This document shows positions 1 to 7,077 of a stretch of DNA of 59,700 nt, in pieces. The notes under the pieces were generated by a model that worked only from the letters and a program-made list of their open reading frames with translations, searched no databases and had not been told where the DNA came from. Source of the DNA: Sphingomonas sp. RIT328 (GTDB lineage Bacteria > Pseudomonadota > Alphaproteobacteria > Sphingomonadales > Sphingomonadaceae); the NCBI RefSeq assembly GCF_000632225.1, contig NZ_JFYV01000019.1:1-59700 (forward strand), given 5' to 3'. Position 1 is the stretch's first letter. The number at the start of each line of letters is the position of its first letter. The position numbers and the translations under genes are program-made.

Positions 1-3
1 CAT
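1..3 (-). other. Candidate start codon of a gene running off the left edge
   Basis: Read on the minus strand, the first three bases form ATG, preceded about nine bases upstream by AGGA. It lies downstream of the response regulator gene in the same direction, with the 11-bp-phased ATGTC repeats of 60-97 upstream of it. Nothing of the product is visible, so this is only a candidate start. Confidence 0.3.
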
Positions 4-59
4 CGCAAGGGTCCTGGACGAGGGGGGGGGCGGGCAATCATGCCGCTGAAGACTGTTGT

Positions 60-97
60 ATGTGGGCAACATGTCCCCGGAATTTCGCGGGCATGTC
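60..97. promoter_or_regulatory. Phased ATGTC repeats, candidate response-regulator operator
   Basis: On the plus strand ATGTG (60), ATGTC (71), ATTTC (82) and ATGTC (93) lie exactly 11 bp apart, one helical turn, as expected for tandem binding of OmpR-family dimers. TGTTGCA follows at 118. The same pattern is found upstream of the response regulator gene and of bamA. The regulator assignment is inference. Confidence 0.5.
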
Positions 98-129
98 CGC
101 GACCACATCCGAATCCTGTTGCAATTTTC

Positions 130-954
130 CTAATTCGCCAGCGCCGTCTCGCCCGGGCGGCGATAATGGACGATCGGTACGAACAGATAGCCGCCGTTGC
201 GCACCGTGCGGATCAGCTCGTCGCGGGCATGCAGCGCGAGCTTGCGACGCAGGCGGCTGAGGTTGACGTCGATCGAGCGATCATGCGGATTGCCCCATTC
301 GCGGCCATAGGCGCGCACCAGCTCCTCGCGGCTGTGCACCGTCTGCGGCGCGGTGACGAAGGTGGCGAGCATGCCGAATTCGCCGTTGGTCAGCGGCACC
401 GGCTCGCCGGCGGGCGACACCAGCCGGCGCGACCGCACGTCGAACGCCCAGCCGGCGAAGCAGGCGACCTCGACCGGCGGCAGCGCGGTCGACGCGATCG
501 GGCGGACGCCGTCGCGCGACAGCCGGTTGCGCCGCCGCAGCACCGCGCGCACCCGCGCCAGCATCTCGCGCGGGCTGATCGGCCGCGCGACGCAATCGTC
601 GGCGCCCATTTCGAGCGCGACGATCCGGTCGACCTCGGTGGCGAGCCTGGTCATCACGATGATCGCCGGGCTGCGCTGTCCGTCGGTGAGCGAGCGCATC
701 ACCGACAGTCCGCCGTCGCCGCAGGCCGCCATGTCGAGGATGACGACGTCGCAGCGGTGCAGCCGGTGATGATCGAGCAGGGCATGCGTGCTCGCCACCG
801 CCGTCGCGCCGATGCCGTTGTCGAGTAGCATCTCCGCCAGCGCGGCGGTCACGCCGGCGTCCTGGTCGACGATCACCACCGCCGGCGCGTCGGGCGGCAC
901 CGCGCCGGGCGGCGGGGTGGCGGCGCGGCCGAGCGGGGGCGTGTCATTCGTCAT
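130..954 (-). CDS. OmpR/PhoB-family response regulator (winged helix)
   Basis: A 274-residue DNA-binding response regulator. Residues about 25-140 are a receiver domain: an acidic pair near VDQDAG, the phospho-acceptor Asp in VVILDMAA, and the switch Thr in VMTR. The usual KP of the last loop reads RPIS, so the conserved Lys is replaced by Arg. Residues about 165-262 are a winged-helix effector domain with the typical LTNGEFGML, SREELVRAYG and VDVNLSRLRRKL-like segments (here SIDVNLSRLRRKL) and TVRNGGYLFVP. The N-terminus carries about 25 extra Pro/Ala-rich residues. No histidine kinase is next to it. AGGA lies about nine bases before ATG. Direct repeats at 1021-1047 suggest autoregulation. 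Family assignment is secure; the signal and partner kinase are unknown. Confidence 0.93.
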   Translation of the reverse strand: MTNDTPPLGRAATPPPGAVPPDAPAVVIVDQDAGVTAALAEMLLDNGIGATAVASTHALLDHHRLHRCDVVILDMAACGDGGLSVMRSLTDGQRSPAIIVMTRLATEVDRIVALEMGADDCVARPISPREMLARVRAVLRRRNRLSRDGVRPIASTALPPVEVACFAGWAFDVRSRRLVSPAGEPVPLTNGEFGMLATFVTAPQTVHSREELVRAYGREWGNPHDRSIDVNLSRLRRKLALHARDELIRTVRNGGYLFVPIVHYRRPGETALAN

Positions 955-1020
955 GGTTCATGTCCTGATCAGCGATGGCCCGGCCGGAGCCGTTACGTTG
1001 CGATGATCTGGCAAGCTGGC

Positions 1021-1047
1021 TTGTCAGCGAAATGTCAGGATGTTGCA
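1021..1047. promoter_or_regulatory. Phased TTGTC/ATGTC/TTGCA repeat upstream of the response regulator
   Basis: TTGTC (1021), ATGTC (1032) and TTGCA (1043) are spaced exactly 11 bp apart, 67-93 bp upstream of the response regulator start. TGTCAG is repeated perfectly in the first two units. The spacing matches OmpR-family operators, so autoregulation is a reasonable inference. Confidence 0.5.
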
Positions 1048-1105
1048 GTGCCGCATCATCGCATCGGGGACGTGCCGATTCGTGACGCGCGACGGGTCGT
1101 TCCGC

Positions 1106-3679
1106 CTAGAACGACCCGCCGACGTTGAACGTCACCAGCTTGGTGTCGTCCCCCGGTGACTTGACCAGCGCCTTGGCGAGATCGATGCGCAATGGCCCGA
1201 ACGGCGAGGTCCAGTTGACGCCGACGCCGAGCGACACACGCGGCCGCGCGGTATTGCCGCTATAGGTCTCACGATAGCTGCCGAGCGTATAGGTATAAGC
1301 GGTGCCGGTGTTGGTCGTCGTCGTCGCGCCGCTGCTGTCGAGATAGAGCAACTCGCCGGCGCTGTTGGTATATTGCCGCGTGCCCGCGACGCAGGCGGTC
1401 GCGGCGGCATTGGCGACCGCGCAGGTATCGACCAGCGTCGGCTTGGTCCCGCCGAACACAGCGCCGACATCGAGATAGATCGACGGCCGCAGGCCGAGCT
1501 CGCGCGCGCCGGCGCCGAGCGGCAGTTCGAGTTCGAACCGCGTCTGGTAATAAGCGGTGCCGCCGAGCGCGGTGCGTGTCGTCGTGCTGCTGTCGGTGAC
1601 CGTCGCCGGCACCGTCGACGTATCGTAATAGCTGCGCGTCACGCTCGGCCCGACGCCGCGGATGTCGAAGCCACGCATCTGCGGATCGCCGAGGTAGAAA
1701 CGGTCGGTCAGCCGCACGTCCTGCCCCAGCCCCTTGATATAGCCGCCCTCGGCATGGGCGGTGAAGACGAAGTTCGATCCCAGGTCGACATATTGGGAGG
1801 CGTTGGCGGTGGTGCGGATATAGCGCGTGTCGCCGCCCAGGCCGGCGAAATCCTGGCTGAAGGTGACGCGGCGGCCGCGGGTCGGGCGCAGCCGGCTGTT
1901 GGTGCTGTCGAAGAGCAAGGAATAACCGACCGACGAGGTCCAGCGGCTGCCGACCGCATCGCACAGATAGGTGCCGGCGATCGCCGTATCGCACACCCCG
2001 TTGGTATAATACGTGTCGGCGTCGAGCGTGACCTGATCGTAGGACAGGCCGTAGCGCGCCGACAGCGACCAATATTCGTTGAGCGGCATGCCGGCGCGGA
2101 TCTGGAAGCCGGTGATCACCTGTTCATAGGCGGAGCTGCTCGAACTGGTCGACGTGCTGTACGAGCTGTAGTCGCGGCGGAAGATGTCGCCGCCGAGCGC
2201 GATGTTGGTGTCGAACAGATAGGGTTCGGTGAAGCCGGCATTGACCGACTTGGCATAGGAGGAGACGCTCGCGCTTAGCCGCAATTCCTGGCCCTTGCCG
2301 CGGAAATTGCGCTGCGTGACGCTCGCCTGGGCGATGAAGCTTTCCAGGCTGGAATAGCCGACCGACAATTGCAGCTCGCCGCTGCTCTTCTCCTCGACGT
2401 TGGTCTGGAGGACGACGCGATCGGCGGCGGAGCCGGGGACCTGTTTGATCTCCATCTTGTCCTGGAAGAAGCCGAGGCTGTTGATGCGATCCTGCGAGCG
2501 CTTGACCTGGAAGCTGTTGAACGCGTCGCCTTCCGCCAGGCGGATCTCGCGGCGGACCACCTTGTCCTGGGTCTGCGTGTTGCCGTTGATGTCGATCCGC
2601 TCGACATAGGTGCGCTGCGCCTGCGCGATGTGGAAGTTCATCCCCATCGTCAGCGTGTCGGGATCGCGCTGAAAATCGGGCGACACGTCGGTGAAGGCAT
2701 AGCCGAACAGCCCGGCCGCCTCGCTCAGCTGGTCGACCGAATTTTCGACGAGCTTGGCATTGTACCAGTCGCCCTTCTTGATCGGCAGCGACGCGGCGAG
2801 TTTCGTGCTGTCGAAGTCGCGGATCTCGCTGTCGACGGTGACGTCGCCGAACGTGTAGCGCTTCCCTTCCTCGACCACGTAGGTGATGATGAAGTCGCGT
2901 TTGTCGGGGGTGAGTTCCGCCACCGCGCTGGTGACGCGGAAATCGGCATAGCCTTCGGTCAGGTAGAATTGGCGCAGCTTCTGCTGGTCGTAGTTGAGCC
3001 GGTCCTGATCGTAGCTGGTGTTCGACGACAGCAAGCGGAACCAGCGCGATTCCTTGGTCACCATGGCGCTGCGCAATTTGGCGTCGCTGAACACCGTATT
3101 GCCGATGATGTTGATCTGGCGGACCTTGGACTTGGGGCCCTCGGTGATCTCGAACACCACGTCGACGCGATTCTGGTCGAGGCTGACCATCTTCGGGCTG
3201 ATCACCGCGGCGAAGCGGCCCTGGCGGCGGTAGAGTTCGATGATCCGCGACACATCCTGGCGGACCGCGGTGCGGGTGAAGATCTGCCGCGGGGCGAGCT
3301 TGATCTCCTTGGTGATCTTGTCGCTTTTCAGCGCTTTATTGCCCTCGATGATGACCCGGTTGATGATCGGGTTCTCGCGCACGCGCAGCACGATGTCGCC
3401 GGTTTCGACGCCGGCGATCGAGAAGTCGACGAACAGGTCGGAGGCCTGCAGGTCCTTGAGCGCCTGGTCGAGCGTCTCGGCGGTGTAGGGGATGCCGACG
3501 CGCAGCTTGGTGTAGGAGACCACCGTCTCCGGCTCGATGCGCTGCGCCCCTTCGACGCGCAACGTCTTGATCAGCCGTACCGGCGCGGGCACGACGGTCT
3601 GTGCGGCGGCAATCGTCGGGGTCATCAGCGCGCTCGCGCAGATCAGCGCGGCAAGGGTCGAATGTCGGATCGGCGGCAT
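1106..3679 (-). CDS. bamA: BamA/Omp85-type outer membrane protein assembly factor
   Basis: An 857-residue Omp85 protein that inserts beta-barrel proteins into the outer membrane. The chosen ATG gives a clean signal peptide ending near TIAAAQ; the longer frame would need an upstream TTG. Residues about 35-430 carry a series of POTRA-like repeats (starting with LIKTLRVEGAQRIEPETV), and the rest is a C-terminal 16-strand barrel with the conserved FYLGDPQMRGFDIRGVGP segment, which holds the (V/I)RGF-type lid-lock motif, and a terminal aromatic (VGGSF). In most proteobacteria bamA sits between rseP and skp/lpxD; here it is alone beside a response regulator. It may be a second copy or a relocated single copy. 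Phased ATGTC motifs lie 42-57 bp upstream of the start. Confidence 0.92.
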   Translation of the reverse strand: MPPIRHSTLAALICASALMTPTIAAAQTVVPAPVRLIKTLRVEGAQRIEPETVVSYTKLRVGIPYTAETLDQALKDLQASDLFVDFSIAGVETGDIVLRVRENPIINRVIIEGNKALKSDKITKEIKLAPRQIFTRTAVRQDVSRIIELYRRQGRFAAVISPKMVSLDQNRVDVVFEITEGPKSKVRQINIIGNTVFSDAKLRSAMVTKESRWFRLLSSNTSYDQDRLNYDQQKLRQFYLTEGYADFRVTSAVAELTPDKRDFIITYVVEEGKRYTFGDVTVDSEIRDFDSTKLAASLPIKKGDWYNAKLVENSVDQLSEAAGLFGYAFTDVSPDFQRDPDTLTMGMNFHIAQAQRTYVERIDINGNTQTQDKVVRREIRLAEGDAFNSFQVKRSQDRINSLGFFQDKMEIKQVPGSAADRVVLQTNVEEKSSGELQLSVGYSSLESFIAQASVTQRNFRGKGQELRLSASVSSYAKSVNAGFTEPYLFDTNIALGGDIFRRDYSSYSTSTSSSSSAYEQVITGFQIRAGMPLNEYWSLSARYGLSYDQVTLDADTYYTNGVCDTAIAGTYLCDAVGSRWTSSVGYSLLFDSTNSRLRPTRGRRVTFSQDFAGLGGDTRYIRTTANASQYVDLGSNFVFTAHAEGGYIKGLGQDVRLTDRFYLGDPQMRGFDIRGVGPSVTRSYYDTSTVPATVTDSSTTTRTALGGTAYYQTRFELELPLGAGARELGLRPSIYLDVGAVFGGTKPTLVDTCAVANAAATACVAGTRQYTNSAGELLYLDSSGATTTTNTGTAYTYTLGSYRETYSGNTARPRVSLGVGVNWTSPFGPLRIDLAKALVKSPGDDTKLVTFNVGGSF

Positions 3680-3720
3680 ACACGGCTTTCGCAAGGAGCC
3701 GGAGCCTTTGACGGCCTGCC

Positions 3721-3736
3721 ATGTCGCCAGAATGTC
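3721..3736. promoter_or_regulatory. Phased ATGTC pair upstream of bamA
   Basis: ATGTC at 3721 and 3732 are 11 bp apart, followed by GTTGCAGG at 3752 and a further ATGTCC at 3773 that is out of phase. This resembles the motifs at 60-97 and 1021-1047. It lies 42-57 bp upstream of the bamA ATG and so could overlap its promoter. Role inferred. Confidence 0.42.
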
Positions 3737-3929
3737 CCGTGAGGTCCGGGCGTTGCAGGATCGGACCGGGATATGTCCGATGCATCCGCGCTGAAGTGTT
3801 GCAGGAGGGAGCGCTGTACTTTGTAACAGCGGCGCTACATGGCCGCATCCTGTGCCGTCTTAATCGGGCAGCAGCGCTGCTCGCGTCGGCAGCATATCGT
3901 TTTCGCCGCGGGCTCGCTATGGGAGGGAG

Positions 3930-4004
3930 ATGCCGATCGACGCTGTGCAGATCCTCGATGCCGCCGGATGGCGCCTGCCTCCGGTATGCCGGGTGCAGTC
4001 GTGA
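3930..4004 (+). CDS. 24-codon leader ORF overlapping the lipoprotein hydrolase start
   Basis: ATG at 3930 directly follows a strong purine run (GGGAGGGAG). The frame has 24 codons and ends with TGA at 4002-4004, which overlaps a GTG start at 4001 (GTGA). The GTG opens the reading frame of the hydrolase exactly at a lipoprotein signal peptide, which has no good ribosome binding site of its own. The simplest reading is a leader peptide that couples translation to the hydrolase. A frameshifted true N-terminus is the alternative. The peptide resembles nothing I know. Confidence 0.4.
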   Translation: MPIDAVQILDAAGWRLPPVCRVQS

Positions 4005-4843
4005 TCCGCAGCCCCTTCGCCCTCGCCGGCGCGGCGCTGCTGGCCGCCTGTTCGCCGCTCGGGCTGTTCGATACTCTGGTGCCGAAGGACGGCGGCACGC
4101 GGCGGGTCGCGGCGGGCGTCGCTTATGGGGCGGCGGCGCGGCAGCGGCTCGATGTCTATGCGCCGCGGATCCGCGACGGCGCGCGCCGACCGGTCGTCGT
4201 CTTCTTCTACGGCGGCAGCTGGAACAGCGGCACGCGCAGCGGCTATGCCTTCGTCGGCAAGGCGCTGGCGGCGCAGGGGTTCGTCGTCGTCATCCCCGAT
4301 TACCGGCTGGTGCCGCAGGTCCGCTATCCCGCCTTCGTCGAAGATGGCGCGGCGGCGGTGCGGTGGAGCGTCGCGCATGCCGCGGCCTATGGCGGCGATC
4401 CTGCGCGGATCGTCGTCATGGGACATTCGGCGGGCGCCTATATCGCGGCGATGCTCGCGGTCGACGCGCGCTGGCTGGGGGCGGAGCGCGGCGCGATCAA
4501 GGGGCTGGTCGGGCTCGCCGGTCCCTATGATTTCGCGCCGTTCGACGTCGAGGCGAGCCGTGCCGCGTTCGGCGACTGGCCGCGCCCGGCCGAGACACAG
4601 CCGGTGACATGGGCCGGGGCGGGCGATCCGCCCGCGCTGCTGCTCGTCGGCGACGACGATACGGTCGTGCGGCCGCGCAACAGCGAGGCGCTCGCCGCCA
4701 GGCTGCGCGCCGGCGGCGTGCCGGTCATGCTGCAGCGGTATGCCGGCATCGGCCATGTCGGCCTGCTGCTTGCCATCGCGCCGCCGCTGCGCGGACGCGC
4801 CGCGGTGCTGCGCGATGCCGCGGCGTTCATCCGGGCACGGTGA
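4001..4843 (+). CDS. Alpha/beta hydrolase lipoprotein (carboxylesterase/lipase-like)
   Basis: A 280-residue esterase-type hydrolase. From the GTG start the N-terminus is a lipoprotein signal with lipobox LLAAC, so the protein should be lipid-anchored in the periplasm. The core is a BD-FAE/HSL-like alpha/beta hydrolase: oxyanion loop FFYGGSWNSG, nucleophile elbow GHSAGAYIA, acid Asp in GDDDTVV and catalytic His in GIGHVGLL. The substrate is unknown; carboxyl esters or acetylated sugars are typical for this fold. The frame is open upstream to 3839, but that extension has no signal peptide at its start and looks non-coding. Translation appears coupled to the 24-codon leader. Confidence 0.85.
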   Translation: MIRSPFALAGAALLAACSPLGLFDTLVPKDGGTRRVAAGVAYGAAARQRLDVYAPRIRDGARRPVVVFFYGGSWNSGTRSGYAFVGKALAAQGFVVVIPDYRLVPQVRYPAFVEDGAAAVRWSVAHAAAYGGDPARIVVMGHSAGAYIAAMLAVDARWLGAERGAIKGLVGLAGPYDFAPFDVEASRAAFGDWPRPAETQPVTWAGAGDPPALLLVGDDDTVVRPRNSEALAARLRAGGVPVMLQRYAGIGHVGLLLAIAPPLRGRAAVLRDAAAFIRAR

Positions 4844-4897
4844 GCGACGCGGTCTTAACGCCATATTGGGTTTATCTAGGTTAGCACGTGCTCGCAT

Positions 4898-6082
4898 ATG
4901 GCGAGCGAGATGAACGACTTACAGCATTCCCACTTCAACGAGGACGGTGTCGAGGTGCTGCGCCGCGCCTTCGATCCGGAGGGCACGCTCGACGCCGAGC
5001 TGCGCGAGATCTGGCCGTTGATCCGCGCCGACATCGCCGACGACGTCACGCGCTTCTGGGCGCCGTTCGGCGGCGCGACGACGCCCTATCGGATCGGTGC
5101 GGAGCAACTGGCGACGCTGATCGCGCGCGACATCCGCTATACCGAGCGCAAGTTCACCGAGGGGCTCACCCCGGCGCTGATCGCCAAGATGATCCGGCGC
5201 GGGCGGGCGAGCAGCCAGGATCGCGCCACCGAGATCGCCTTCACCGCCGGGCTGCTGCGCAGCTATCACGCGCGGCACCATCGGCTGTGCCGGGCGCTGG
5301 CCGGTGATCCGATGCGGCTGGCGCGCCTGACCCATGCGCTCTACAGCCTGTACGCGCTGGAAAACTCCGTCCTGCTCAACGGCGCGGCGCTGGCCCGCGC
5401 CGATCGCGAGGTGGGTGACGGGATCGAGCATCGCGCCAAGCTCGAGGCGATCGACCGGTCGCAATGCTGGCTGGAGATGACGCCGGACGGGCTGATCACC
5501 GCCGCCAACGCCAATCTGCTCACCGTGATGGGCTATCCGCTCGCCGAGATCGTCGGGCGGCATCATTCGCTGTTCTGCTTCGACGAGGATCGCGACTCCG
5601 CCGCTTATGCCGCCTTCTGGGAAGCGTTGCGTTCGGGCAATTTCGCCCAGGAGGAATTCCGTCGCCGCACGCGCGACGGCCGCGCGGTCTATCTTCAGGC
5701 GACCTATAGTCCGATTCGCGACGCCGACGGGCGGATCGTCAAGATCATCAAGGCGGCGACCGACGTCACCGCGATGCGCGTCGCGGAACGCAGCGAGGCG
5801 GAGCGCGCGCAGCGCTTCCGCGTCGAGGCGGAGGCGCGTCGGGCCGCGCATGAAAGCACGCTCGCCGAGCTGTCGACGATCGTCGACGACATCAATGCGG
5901 TGACCAAGCAGACCTCGATGCTCGCGCTCAACGCGGCGATCGAGGCGGCGCGGGCCGGTAATCACGGCAATACGTTCGCGGTCGTCGCCAATGAGGTGAA
6001 ATCGCTGTCCGGCCGGATCAAGGAAGCGACCGTCCATGCCGCGCAGGTGCTCAATTCCGGGCAGCGATCGGTGATCGGCTGA
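4898..6082 (+). CDS. Soluble PAS-containing methyl-accepting chemotaxis-like sensor
   Basis: A 394-residue cytoplasmic signalling protein with no membrane segment. Residues about 1-165 form an all-helical N-terminal domain that resembles the globin-coupled sensor fold, although I see no convincing proximal haem His. Residues about 185-300 are a PAS domain (WLEMTPDGLITAANAN, GRHHSLFC, then PAC-like YSPIRDADGRIVKIIK). Residues about 325-390 hold the tip of an MCP signalling hairpin (TSMLALNAAIEAARAG, FAVVANEVKSLS). The signalling region is much shorter than in a normal MCP and lacks methylation helices, so it may dock to CheA/CheW differently or form homodimers only. ATG at 4910 is an alternative start. 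Confidence 0.85.
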   Translation: MASEMNDLQHSHFNEDGVEVLRRAFDPEGTLDAELREIWPLIRADIADDVTRFWAPFGGATTPYRIGAEQLATLIARDIRYTERKFTEGLTPALIAKMIRRGRASSQDRATEIAFTAGLLRSYHARHHRLCRALAGDPMRLARLTHALYSLYALENSVLLNGAALARADREVGDGIEHRAKLEAIDRSQCWLEMTPDGLITAANANLLTVMGYPLAEIVGRHHSLFCFDEDRDSAAYAAFWEALRSGNFAQEEFRRRTRDGRAVYLQATYSPIRDADGRIVKIIKAATDVTAMRVAERSEAERAQRFRVEAEARRAAHESTLAELSTIVDDINAVTKQTSMLALNAAIEAARAGNHGNTFAVVANEVKSLSGRIKEATVHAAQVLNSGQRSVIG

Positions 6083-6162
6083 CTATCGATTGACAGTCGC
6101 GCGGCGATGCGGAACCCATCGGCGACAGGCCGCGACGGGCGCGCCGTGACGAGGGGATGCAG

Positions 6163-7077
6163 ATGCGCGGATGGGGGCTGATCGCAGCCGTGGCGGCGAT
6201 GCTGACGACGGGCGCGACGCCGCCCCCCGCGCCGGCGCGTGCGCCGCAGATCGCGCTGACCTTCGACGATCTGCCCGCGCACGGACCGCTGCCGGTCGGC
6301 GGCGACCGGCTCGTCATCGCGCAGCGGATCATCGCCGCGCTCGCCGCGCAGCACGCCCCGGCGACCGGCTTCGTCAACGGCGGCTTCGGCGCGGGCGATG
6401 CGCAAGCGGGCAAGGTGATCGCGGCGTGGCGCCGGGCGGGGCTGCCGATCGGCAATCATACCTTCGGCCACGTCAATCTCGATCAGGTCGGCGCCCCCGC
6501 CTTCCTCGCCGACGCCGACCGCAACGAGGCAGGGATCAAGGCGGCGGCGGGGACGGGCGACTGGCATTGGTTCCGCTATCCCTTCCTCGCGGAGGGGCAG
6601 GCGGCGGCGACCCGCGATGCGGTGCGCAGCGGACTCAAGGCGCGCGGCTATCGCATCGCCGCGGTGACGATGAGCTTCGGCGATTATGCGTGGAACGATG
6701 CTTTCGCGCGCTGCACCGCCAAGCAGGACGCAGGCGCGGTGCAGGCGCTCGAGGCGAGCTATCTCGCTGCGGCGCGGGCACAGGCGCAACGCTCGCGCGA
6801 TCTCGCCAAGGCGGCGATGGGACATGACATCCCCTACGTCCTGCTGCTCCACCTCGGCGCGTTCGATGCGCGGATGGCACCGCGGCTGCTCGCGCTCTAT
6901 CGCAGCATGGGGTTCGGCTTCACCACGCTCGCCGCGGCGGAGGCGGACCCCTTCTACGCCGCCGCGGTCGATCCGGCGAAGCCGGGACCGACCGCGACGC
7001 TGGAGGCGGCGGCGCGCGCCGCGGGCAAGCCGGTGCCCGCCGACGCACCGCTGCCGCCCGCGACGCTGTGCACCTGA
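6163..7077 (+). CDS. Secreted polysaccharide deacetylase (NodB/CE4 fold)
   Basis: A 304-residue exported deacetylase-family protein. The second ATG is chosen because GAGGGG sits at proper distance from it. A signal peptide ends near ATPPPAPARA. The NodB motifs are visible: the catalytic and metal Asp pair in ALTFDDLPAH, the metal His pair in GNHTFGHVNL, and RYPFL for the Arg/Pro motif. It would remove acetyl groups from a polysaccharide or cell-wall glycan using a divalent metal; the substrate cannot be read from sequence. Its stop codon directly abuts that of the convergent GH3 gene (TGATCA). Confidence 0.88.
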   Translation: MRGWGLIAAVAAMLTTGATPPPAPARAPQIALTFDDLPAHGPLPVGGDRLVIAQRIIAALAAQHAPATGFVNGGFGAGDAQAGKVIAAWRRAGLPIGNHTFGHVNLDQVGAPAFLADADRNEAGIKAAAGTGDWHWFRYPFLAEGQAAATRDAVRSGLKARGYRIAAVTMSFGDYAWNDAFARCTAKQDAGAVQALEASYLAAARAQAQRSRDLAKAAMGHDIPYVLLLHLGAFDARMAPRLLALYRSMGFGFTTLAAAEADPFYAAAVDPAKPGPTATLEAAARAAGKPVPADAPLPPATLCT

